A program made the position numbers and the translations under genes. A stretch of DNA of 64,000 bases from Holtermannia corniformis (taxonomy: Eukaryota > Basidiomycota > Tremellomycetes > Holtermanniales), in contig BCIJ01000012.1 in NCBI GenBank assembly GCA_001599935.1, positions 1-64,000 of the forward strand, written 5' to 3'. The notes under the pieces are model-generated. The model was not told the origin of the DNA, did not search any database, and worked only from the letters and a program-made list of their open reading frames with translations. Below, in pieces: positions 55,575-64,000 of this stretch. Each line of letters opens with the position of its first letter. The stretch's first letter is position 1.

Positions 55575-55814
55575 CTACACACTCGACATTGTATTCCCCG
55601 CGCGTATCGCAATCGCTTTCTCGAGTTCTTTCTCGATCTCCGGCTCAGTCTTCTTTCCGAGCTCTCCGCGCTCATGAGCGGCTTCAAGCTCGGCACGGGT
55701 CCACTTGGTGATCAATTCATTGCACATTGTAACAGTGAGGTGGTTTCCATTGGGTTTGAAGCGCCTTTGCATGCGTTCGACATACTGCGTGACAGTCTCC
55801 GATATGTCTGACAT
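55575..55814 (-). CDS. Small charged helical protein
   Basis: Intronless, 79 residues: MSDISETVTQYVERMQRRF, LTVTMCNELITKWTRAELEA, and a Glu/Lys-rich helix (TEPEIEKELEKAIAIRAG). A single TW-hydrophobic core with flanking charged helices suggests a small subunit of a complex. No family is recognised. Its 3' end is convergent with the preceding gene. Confidence 0.6.
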   Translation of the reverse strand: MSDISETVTQYVERMQRRFKPNGNHLTVTMCNELITKWTRAELEAAHERGELGKKTEPEIEKELEKAIAIRAGNTMSSV

Positions 55815-55852
55815 GGGCGACTGTCAGTGAGCAGCAGAGACTATAAAAGTGG

Positions 55853-56000
55853 GCATGCGCTGATCTCGCTGTTTACAGGCGCGCGACCAGTCGAGCGACG
55901 CGTGTGCCTTCTGCGCAGCTGACACCCTTTGTGCTCGATCAAGGAGCATGCGCTCATCTCGCTCTCAATTTGTCGAGAGAAGGCTTGGCCTTCTGCGCAG
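55853..56000 (+). repeat. Imperfect duplicated segment
   Basis: GCATGCGCTGATCTCGCT at 55853 recurs as GCATGCGCTCATCTCGCT at 55946, and GCCTTCTGCGCAG occurs at 55906 and 55988. Spacing differs (53 against 42 bp), so this is an old duplication in the interval between two genes. A TATAAAAG at 55843 precedes it. Confidence 0.6.
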
Positions 56001-56094
56001 TCCGTCCTTTCGTATCCAGGATAGAGCTGAAAACACCAGGACCGCGTTATCATTCACTTTATGTACAACCTTTGCCACCTTTCGCGACGGGAGC

Positions 56095-57960
56095 TCAAGT
56101 TAACAGCGCCTCGAGCTGACGCTGTTCCGCCGCGACCAAGTCGGGTGCCACCTCGGCGGATTCCAGATCAACGACCTGCAACGGCAAGTCGGGGCCAGGA
56201 CTACAGATATTCCTCATTGCGACGTCGCGCTGGATGACGCCGATAGCATGCAAAGCGGCAAACGCTTGGCGGATCAAGTCCCTACCACGTTAATGGCTCA
56301 TCAATATCCTCAGTACCTACCTTTGCGCCGGACGCAAGTAGGGCCAATCCCAACCCAGAGCCTCCAGACTGGATCCCGCATCCGACTGGACGATGATGGC
56401 GGCATCCTTGCCGATACCGAACCCGAGGAGCCGAGGGACCGCGCGGCCTTGCAGCGGGGCGAGAGGTCCCTGAAGAATGTCGATCTCGCTCTGAACATGC
56501 TCCCGCCACTCGGGACCGTATTCGTCGGTGCGGGAGCCGGTACCAGGACAGGCAACTTTGATGACGCATGGGGTGCTCTTGCCCTCTACGACGAGCTGGG
56601 CACCGTAGCAGTCATACAGATGGCCGGACGCAATGTGGTACTTGACGAGAATATCGTCGTGGCTGATGGCAGAGTTGCCGATGGCTTCAATGCTGACGTC
56701 GGCCAAGCGCTCTCGTTCTAACGCGGTGAGGGCCGATTGTGAGCTGAGCAGTTTGGGTGCCGACGCACGACCGTCGAGAAACTAGTGTTGGTTAGCTCAA
56801 GCAACGACGGGACGACGTACTGGACCAAAGAGCTTGGCGTCGTCTGCCGAGTGTACTGCGGAAACGGTCGCAGCGCCGGCAGCGCCAACCTCGGCTGCAG
56901 CAGTTGATGCTGGCCGCTCCAGGACTGCGGGGTCGGCGCGCGCACGCTTGTTCGAGTACATCTCGTGCCGCCGGAACCCGCGCGCGAAGAGGACTTGGCT
57001 TGGGTCGACGGGGGGCTCGACAGCCAGTGCGACCAGCACAGCAAGTGGTGCTGGGCTGGGCCCGTAGCCTGGACGCGGCGGGTATGCCGCCGAGTCGCGA
57101 CGAAAGAGGCGCGAGACGGCAATGCGGTCAATGGCGACGAGCTTGAAGAGCACATAGTCGTCATAGTCGGTCAGGAGAGCGTAACGCGCGCGGTAGACGT
57201 GCAATTTCTCGACCACCTGCAAGAGTCAGCCTATCGTCGTGAGATCACAGCAACGCACCTGCACCAGCAGGCTCTGGACGTCTGCAGCGAGCTCTACATT
57301 GTGAACCCTGACCGCACCGGCCTGAACCTCGACCGTGAAGGATGCCGAGTGAACCGAGCCAAAGAGCTTGGCGAGGATGGCGTCAAAGCGACCTTGCACT
57401 TTGACGACCTTTTGGACCTCGACGATTGCGTTGATCTGCGGCACGAGAGCCGACGGCATGGTCATAAAGTCGCTCGAGGCTGAGCCCTTTTCTACCGCTG
57501 GCGCCCATTGGACCCGAGGCGATGACGGCTCGTTGAAATGGGTAGATTCCGAGATGAATACATTGGCGAGGGTGAACAGTGATACTTGCATGAGAGCGCA
57601 AAGGGCTTTTGCGTGCGGGATGGCGGTATATCTCGCGATCTCATGCAAGGCAGCTGACATGGCCGTCCACTTTGCACTTTGTACGACGTCGTGGTCCAAG
57701 GCGGTATCCAGCTGCGCGAGCAGCTCTTGCAGCATGGTCTCGTCGCCGACAAACGTGATGCGGTGCTCAGGTATGTGCTGAAACATGCGAACGACAGTCT
57801 GGCTCGGTCGCCATTGACTGATAGTGGCTTCCGGGACGACAAGGTCATTGGCAAAAGACATGTCAGTGGGCGTGCGATCAACGGCCGGCGGGATGTGCTT
57901 GAAGAGCGCTTCAGCCATCTTGCCCGGCGGCACTGACGATGATCCCCCGTCGTTGGACAT
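56095..57960 (-). CDS. Divergent protein-kinase-like protein (fungal kinase-fold family)
   Basis: A ~240-residue N-terminal region (MSNDGGSSSVPPGKMAEALF) is followed by YRARYALLTDYDDYVLFKLV and a second linker. The kinase-like lobe holds ISHDDILVKYHIASGHLYDC, CVIKVACPG with the ATP-site Lys, and VPRLLGFGIGKDAAIIVQSD. After a 39-nt intron come LHAIGVIQRDVAMRNICSPG, where QRD replaces HRD, and LPLQVVDLESAEV, where DLE replaces DFG. The architecture resembles expanded agaricomycete FunK1-like kinases. Loss of the His and Gly may mean weak or absent activity. Three introns; a decayed copy lies just upstream. Confidence 0.75.
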
Positions 57961-58008
57961 GGTGGTTGATGATGGTATCCAGTGCAGATGCGAATCGGCA
58001 TCGTCTCT

Positions 58009-58200
58009 TCAGGTATGTACAACTTGGTGACCGTCACCAAACTCGGAATCCAAGCCGCCAGAAACTCCTCCAGTACTACGTTTGTGCGCAACAGCACCTG
58101 TTCCCAATCCACAATCTGCAGAGCCAAGCCTTCGCCCGGATCGCATACGTTGCGAAAGGCGTTTCGAACGCGAGTCCTGCTCATCAGCTCGCTGCATTGC
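58009..58200 (-). pseudogene. Remnant of a duplicated kinase-like C-terminus
   Basis: A frame containing RNAFRNVCDPGEGLALQIVD, followed by WEQVLL, aligns with AMRNICSPGPDLPLQVVDLE of the adjacent kinase-like gene. It covers only the post-catalytic-loop segment; the loop itself and the rest of the domain are missing or out of frame (the preceding residues read LMSRTRV instead of the VIQRDVA loop). It sits between the kinase-like gene and CBC1, consistent with tandem duplication followed by decay. Confidence 0.65.
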
Positions 58201-58248
58201 CTGATTGACTGTAGAATTGTGGGCAAAGTGACTCGTAGCATCCCTCCG

Positions 58249-61216
58249 CTAACCGCCTGCGACGACTGCCCACACAGCTCTGACGAGCGCCTCTGCGCGC
58301 GCGTTGGCATCGTCCTCGCCCGACGGCACGGGTACAGCCGCAAACACCTCGCTGTCAATCGTCGCCACGAGCGGGGTGAGATGGCGTTGGTACTGCCTCG
58401 TCAGCTCGTGCCACCGCAACTGAATTCACTCACATTGCGGACAAACTCGCGGTACCAGCCCCAGCGCGCTCTCACAGGCCACTGACCGTCTTCACCGCTC
58501 TCGACGAGGGTCAGGACGGCGCTCAGGCCTTGCGCTTCCCCGCTGAAACACCATGGCAGCAGCTCGGCCGCGAAAGCCTTGGCCACAGCGACGAGCACGG
58601 CGTCTTGCTGCTCAATCAACTCGGCAAGCGTCTCCTGCGCTTCGAGCGCTGCGGGAGATTGCTGGATTGGCGCAGGCTCGGCATCGACGTCCATGCCCAT
58701 TGCGCCGCCGTCGTCGAGCTGCTCGGCGGCCTTGCGTGCGCGCGCTTTATCGTCTTCGGCTTCGAGTTCGGCCAGCCTGCGGCGCGCACCGGCGACGCGA
58801 CCAATGACTTTATCCAGTCCCATGCGGAGCATTTCCCACGCATGGAAATCGGTCCAGGCATCAGGCGCATCCGCCATGGCGTCAGTGGGGACGAGGTCAA
58901 ACACGTAGTGGACGACATCGAGGCCTTCGGCGACGCCGTATTGCAGGTACTTGTCGATCACGACGACGCGCATCTGCGCGCTCTCGGACCAGTAGGACGA
59001 TACGGCGTTGAGGAGCACGCGGCGGTCGGCTTCCGACTGGGTCAGGTTGCGCAGCAGGGGCAGGTAGCGTTCGGTCGCGTTGAGAAAGTGGGAGAATGAG
59101 CGCGAGCCCAGGTGGAGCAGCGTCTCAAACGCCAGCAGCCGGATCTCGGTCGAGACCGCGTCACCGCCCGACAGCGTCTTGAGGTGGGTAATGACCTCGT
59201 CCGCCGGGGTCTTTTGCCGCAGCAAAGTGTGCAGCTGCTTTGCTTCGGCGTGCAGTGCGTGGCCGTCCGACTCGTAGCTCCAGCTCGGCTCGGGCGGCTG
59301 GTCCGAGATCACCTCGATGCCCTTTTCAAGCATGGGATCCGGCAGCGTCTGCATGATGCGGTCGTGGTACGCGAGCCGGATCTCGAGCTCGACGACGCGG
59401 CGGATGAACGCGCGTTTTGGGTGGGACGAAGGCAGCGCGAGGTCCGGGATCCTAGTACGTTAGCTCGAAACCAACAAGGCCACGCACCATTCCTTCCACA
59501 TCCACTGAAAGCCGAAATTACTCAGATGGACACTGAACCAGTCTGCGGCCCTGCGCGCGACTTCGAGATCGAGCCCGTCGCTTCCAAGCATGGTGAACAG
59601 CTTGCGGACCGCTCTCCCGACGGGCGGGGCGACGGTACTCGGGCTCAGCTTGCAGAGCTCGGTCAGTACGGCCGTGTAGTAGATTGCCTTGTGGGCTGAA
59701 GCGGGCAGGGCAAACATGCAGTTGAGAATGGTCGAGACGATAAGCGATTCGAGCGAGAGCGTCGTCTTTGCCTCTGGCGCGGCGACCGTCGCGCTCGGAG
59801 GCGGCTTGAACACGCCGGGTTCGAGAAAGGATGGGAGCAGCAGCAACAGCCGGGCACACTCTTTCCGGTTGATCTCGTATAGCTGCAGCATGTCGACCAG
59901 GGTCGAGCGCAGGAGCCAGCCCGCTGGCGTGTCGATCGGGAGCACGATTTCGTCTGCGAAAAACTTGACGAGACCGCACCGGCCCTCGCCGTCGGTCACG
60001 CCTGAATCGTCTGATGCTTCCGGTGGGATCCGGAGATCGCTCGGGAGTGGGAACGGCTCGGCGGCTGTCTCGGTCGGTTTCAGAGGGAACAGGGTGTGAA
60101 AGACGGGGAGGAACGCAGGTGGGGTGTATTGGTTTGCGCGCAGGTCTTGCAGTGCCGTCAAGAGGTGGTTCAGGTTCTGATGGTCAGCACAGGTCACGAC
60201 CAAGTGCACACTCACGTCTTTGACTTGAGGCGCGGGCTCGCTCGTCGGCGTAAACGGAGTCAGGGCGCTGTGCAACGCTTTTTCAGAGTCGGAGCGGCGG
60301 CCGGTGATATACGTCTCGATGGTCGCCACGACCGCATCGACCTCTTCGGGCGCGGCAGTGTACAAAGCATCACCGGCACGAAGCAGACCTTCGGCGACGG
60401 CACGGACGACTCGCTCTGCGCGCTCGCCACCGCCGCCCATCTCGTCGAGGATGGAGAGGAAGGAGCGGTAGAGGTCGAGCAGCGCTTGTGGTGCCACGAG
60501 GCCGGTCGGAACGAGCAGTGCGAGGAATTGCAGCTGCGACGTTAGCAAGGGTGTTAGATGTGACAGCGACCTACCCCCATCCTGAATTTGAGCCATACGC
60601 GGTTGTCGAGCCAATAGCGCATTCCGCGGGTCAGGTCGTCAAGGATGTCTCGACTGATCTCGGGTGCTGGTGCGGGTGCTGGTGCCGCTTCATCCTCTGC
60701 CGCAGCCTCGGTCTTGACTATTTCTGGTGACCGCGACAGGACTAGGACAAGGGCAGCATACAGAGGCAGCTTGTACGGCTGCTGTGTGATCCTGCGATTG
60801 TCAGCCTCGCCTGCAGTCCTCGCTCTACTCACCCAATCCTCAACCCATGCAGAATCCCCTCCTTGCCTTCCGCATACTGTTTCCTCAACGCCCGCGCGAG
60901 ACCCGGCAAGTCTTCTTTGACGTCGAAATCCTCCAGGCTGTCAGCCCGGCTCCTCGGTCGTCCACCTACACACATTGTGATCGCCAAACTCGACGACCAT
61001 CTTCTTGAGTCTGTTTGGGAGCGGATCTGGCGGCGGCGCCCTGCGTTCATCATGCCTTGGCGGGAAGCGACCGCGGCCCCGGTGAAAGTCGTCTGCAGGT
61101 TGTCAGCTCTGCATGGATTGACCGGACTGACCTCTTCGACCGTGCCCACCTCTTCCACCGCCGCCGCCGCCGCCTCCCGCACTGCCATTATACCCTCCTG
61201 AGCCTCTGTAGCTCAT
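58249..61216 (-). CDS. Nuclear cap-binding complex large subunit CBC1 (CBP80)
   Basis: The start MSYRGSGGYNGSAGGGGGGG is an RGG-rich N-terminus running to HGRRDDFHRGRGRFPPR. LPNRLKKMVVEFGDHNV and EDFDVKEDLPGLARALR enter the MIF4G domain; ITQQPYKLPLYAALVLVL and LDDLTRGMRYWLDNRVWLKF follow. Central helical repeats (PAGWLLRSTLVDMLQLYEI, AIYYTAVLTELCKLSPS) and the C-terminal third with VVIDKYLQYGVAEGLDVVHY and FHAWEMLRMGLDKVIGRV are typical of CBP80. With CBP20 it binds the m7G cap and supports splicing and export. All introns are about 34-46 nt; a final one precedes YQRHLTPLVATIDSEVFA and the stop. Confidence 0.9.
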
Positions 61217-61440
61217 CTCGAGTTGCAATCAACGCGTTCAACGTCGAGAACAGGTTGGGTTACGAGTTTGCTACGGTGACGGCGCGCCTACTGGCGGCGC
61301 TGCGGGCCTAGCGAATATCCTGGCTGGTGGTTCTTTTCTTTTTCCCGATTTCCTCCCACGCCTAGTTTCCATCCCGCAAGCCTATTACCCGCCCTGCCAC
61401 GCCCTTGACTGCCTGCTGCTGTCCGCTTGCTCTGTATACA

Positions 61441-62484
61441 ATGGCAGGACCGGCAGACGCAACGCCCGTCGTAGAGGCCCAGTACGTTGCTCTTGATCTC
61501 TACACTGATCAAGCTGACATTGCCATCCAGAAAACGAGTGCGTCGTCGAGCCAAACCACCCCGTGCTGACCGTCCAGGCGCCGGCCGAGCTGCAGGCGGT
61601 CGCCAGCTTTCTTCGCGGCAAGCATGGCCCCAAAGTCCGCAAAGGCGCTCTGAACGGCAAGCGGATCGACTATTTCAAGGGTGGGCGGCTGTGTGCACGT
61701 CCAGGCGCGCGGCTGACGCAGCACAGGCAAGACGGCGATCAAAGCGCTCCTCTCGCCAGCGTATGCCAAAGTGAAAAAGGCGCCGGCGGTCAAGGATGAA
61801 AAGGAAGCGAGCGATCTGCTGGCCAAGATGCTGCCCTTGTGCGTGCCTGTGCTTTCGGTCGAGCTTACACTCACCCCGCCAGCGGCTTCTTCCTCAAGTG
61901 CGACCGCCCAGTGCAGGACCCACCAACACCCAGCGGCGTGCCGAAACCACTGACGCTCGCGCCAGCCCAGTCGTTCGAAGAGCTAGCCTACTACAGCTGG
62001 TTCTACGACGGCTCCTCGCTCGGCACCATTCTCGGCGCCATCGCCATGGTCGTCGTCATGCTCACTGCCGTCATGTTCCCGCTGTGGCCTGCCAGCCTGC
62101 GCCTCGGCGTGTGGTATCTCAGCGTCGGCGTGCTCTGTCTCATCGGCGCTTTCATCGGGCTCGCGATCATCAGGCTCATTGGCTGGGCGCTCACGAGCTT
62201 GGTGCTGACCCGGGGCATCTGGCTGTTCCCCAACCTGTTTGAAGACGTTGGCTTTGTGAGTCACTCGGCCCGTCTGGTATTGGCTGACGGACCAGGTCGA
62301 CTCGTTTATCCCGCTCTGGGCGTGGGACATGCCACCCAAGAAGAAGAAGAAGGCCACCTCGGCCAAATCGCAAAAGTCCAAGCCGGTACCGGTCCCCGCA
62401 CAGACCGAGATAGCGAGCGATCAAGATGGCATGCGCAAGCGTCAGCAGGCTTATGTCGAGGAGTTGGGCGAGGGAGAAGAGTAG
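61441..62484 (+). CDS. SEC62: ER translocon subunit SEC62
   Basis: MAGPADATPVVEA is followed by a cytosolic domain with SFLRGKHGPKVRKGALNGKR, IDYFKGKTAIKALLSPAYAK and KEASDLLAKMLPFGFFLKCD, formed across introns. Two membrane segments follow (GTILGAIAMVVVMLTAVMFP and YLSVGVLCLIGAFIGLAIIR), then IRLIGWALTSLVLTRGIWLF and the C-terminal cytosolic tail WAWDMPPKKKKKATSAKSQK, which ends acidic (EELGEGEE). SEC62 works with SEC63/SEC61 in post-translational import into the ER. Four introns of 39-49 nt. Confidence 0.93.
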
Positions 62485-62576
62485 ACGTGCATGCATCACT
62501 GCGGTTAGTGCGAGCGAGACGCCGAATTACCGGCGCAACGGATGCGTTCCGCGTTTGCCACCGACCAACCACGACG

Positions 62577-64000
62577 ATGAGCGTCTTCGACTCTGCGCAG
62601 AAAGAGTACCCTTTCGACAAGACGGCCTGGGTCAAGGATCTGCACGCCAACTACTGGGGAAACCCTGATAAAGTCGTCGAGAAAGTCTGCGAGGATGCGG
62701 GACGTCAGTACGAGGTCGTGTCGACTCGGCTACCAAACGTGTGGAACGTCGTGACCAACGACGTCGTCCTTGTGCGCCAAGACTACCACCGAATGTGGAA
62801 CCACATCTCGGCCGATTATGAGGACCGTATGAGTAAAAACCAACCCGGCGGCTTGTGCATCTATGGTCATCCGGGAATCGGTCAGTGCGCTCAGACTTGC
62901 GAGTGACGCGCTGACAGGCTTGCTTTAGGCAAGACGTATGCCCTTTTCTTTGTGCTTCTGCGTGCGTTGGGTGCACAGCTTCCGACCGTCCTCGTCTTTG
63001 CAAAGATGTACTACGTTATCACCAAGGAAACCGTGTCGGGCCCTTTCAGCAACGACGAAGCCGCCCCACGGTATCCCACCAAGTCTCTCATCATCCTCGA
63101 CTCGTCGAGGGCAAAAACCCCACCACCCGACTTGCACATTGACACGACGGCCTCGTCATACGTCGTCCAGGCCACGCCACCGGGCGTGGATCGCTGGTCG
63201 AGCTGGGTCAAGGAACTGAACGCTCGAGTACTCGTCATGAACCTTTGGACCTTGGACGAGTTCAAAAAGTTGCTGTCAGTCGACCTCTTGCTTCCTGTCT
63301 GGATATTGACGTATCCAGCGCCGTACGAGCTCTGGCCAACACCCTTCAAACACCATCAGAGCCATGTTACTCGGCAGAAGACCTCTTCTGCCTTATCGGG
63401 CCTTCTCCTCGTGCCATCTTCCATACACAACAGACGGTCACCAAGACAGACAACATCCATCACGACTTCCGCGACTTGTACAAAACAATCGGGCAGATTG
63501 CGACTGTCACCAATGATGGAGGTGATGGCCATACAGTCGCGCAACGCCAGCAGCAGTCGAGCTTTCACAACCTTTTCTATGTCCAACCCGACCAAACTGA
63601 AGCGGCGCAAGAACCCATGTTCACACTTGTCGTCCCGACGGCGTTCCTGCGAGAGATCTTTGCGTTCGCCCGCGTCAAGGTCAACCTCGATGTGGATCTC
63701 AATTGGCCATCACATTTCTCGCAGGTGCCGGGCTTGCACGGCGCGCTCTTCGAAGCTTACAGCGCCAAGCGGCTTGCGCATCGCCCAAAATTGCTCGACT
63801 GCCATTTCGCCAATAGCAACTACTCGTTCCAGCTCCCCTGCATCATCCCTCGCTGTCCAATCCTTGTCAAGTCTGCGGCCGGCATCGAGCTTCAGTGGGG
63901 CATGCTACAGTTCCCTGAGTCGCCACAGCAGGAAGACTGGGACGCGATTCTGGGCTACACCGGCCCGCAGTCGTGGGTTACGAAGTTGTTCAGGCCAAAG
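62577..64000 (+). CDS. Crinkler-like P-loop NTPase, truncated by window edge
   Basis: MSVFDSAQKEYPFDKTAWVK starts a soluble protein. NVVTNDVVLVRQDYHRMWNH and GGLCIYGHPGIGKTYALFFV form the module upstream of and including Walker A (GHPGIGKT, built across a 46-nt intron). TKSLIILDSSRAKTPP is a candidate Walker B region, and LNARVLVMNLWTLDEFKKLL and a helical second half follow. The REEY/QPGIGKT-type start matches the Crinkler/RHS-like NTPases common in agaricomycete genomes, usually joined to a C-terminal nuclease-like domain. That domain would lie beyond 64000. No signal peptide is present. Confidence 0.6.

Noticed and set aside
58428..58468. A 14-nt intron (GTGAGTGAATTCAG) near the CBC1 3' end
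   Set aside because: A later acceptor ending GCTGACGAGGCAG gives a normal 41-nt intron and keeps the frame.

Overview
This is a GC-rich, gene-dense stretch of a fungal nuclear genome, almost certainly a basidiomycete (Agaricomycotina is my best guess; I cannot name the genus). The evidence is eukaryotic gene content (SEC23, SEC62, HAS1, UTP5, CBC1, an MBP1-type APSES factor, coronin 7, a KDM3-like JmjC protein) and genes cut by many very short introns. Most introns are 33-46 nt, begin GTGAGT/GTGGGT and carry CTGAC or CTAAC 4-10 nt before the CAG/TAG acceptor. I used that signature to join exons. For coronin, HAS1, the quinone oxidoreductase, the MBP1-like gene and UTP5 the summed exons divide exactly by three. 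There is one assembly gap (20719-20793), and no tRNA, rRNA, CRISPR or prokaryotic-type feature was seen.

Layout. 1-8.6 kb: an unrecognised minus-strand gene with apparent breaks; a 21-residue-repeat coiled-coil gene interrupted by a ~430 bp insertion flanked by a 12-bp target-site duplication; an unrecognised helical gene; and a small NLS protein. 9.4-18 kb: a small secreted protein, an uncertain gene, a tandem-propeller coronin 7, a CARP-type RING ligase and a siderophore-type MFS transporter. 18-34 kb: housekeeping genes, namely UTP5 and HAS1 (ribosome biogenesis), a quinone oxidoreductase, an MBP1-like cell-cycle regulator, two methyltransferases and SEC23 (COPII). 34-38 kb: mitochondrial IF3, then an array of six small intronless genes. 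38-50 kb: an SRRM1-like PWI/RS splicing factor, the KDM3-like demethylase, an SDR, HEM12, a mitochondrial ribosomal protein and a secreted carboxylesterase. 50-53.2 kb: a second array of five small intronless Cys-rich genes. 53.2-64 kb: a membrane-anchored gluconokinase, unknown genes, a divergent kinase with a decayed copy beside it, CBC1, SEC62 and a Crinkler-like P-loop NTPase running off the edge.

The most interesting content is the pair of tandem orphan arrays (35.1-37.8 kb and 50.3-53.2 kb). Each is intronless in an intron-saturated genome, most members have a TATA-like box 31-35 bp before the ATG, and each is diversifying around a fixed motif core. Other notable points are consecutive 11-nt and 6-nt microexons in the MBP1-like DNA-binding domain, a fresh-looking insertion in the coiled-coil gene, convergent genes whose stop codons abut, and enzymes (gluconokinase, uroporphyrinogen decarboxylase) with predicted N-terminal membrane anchors.
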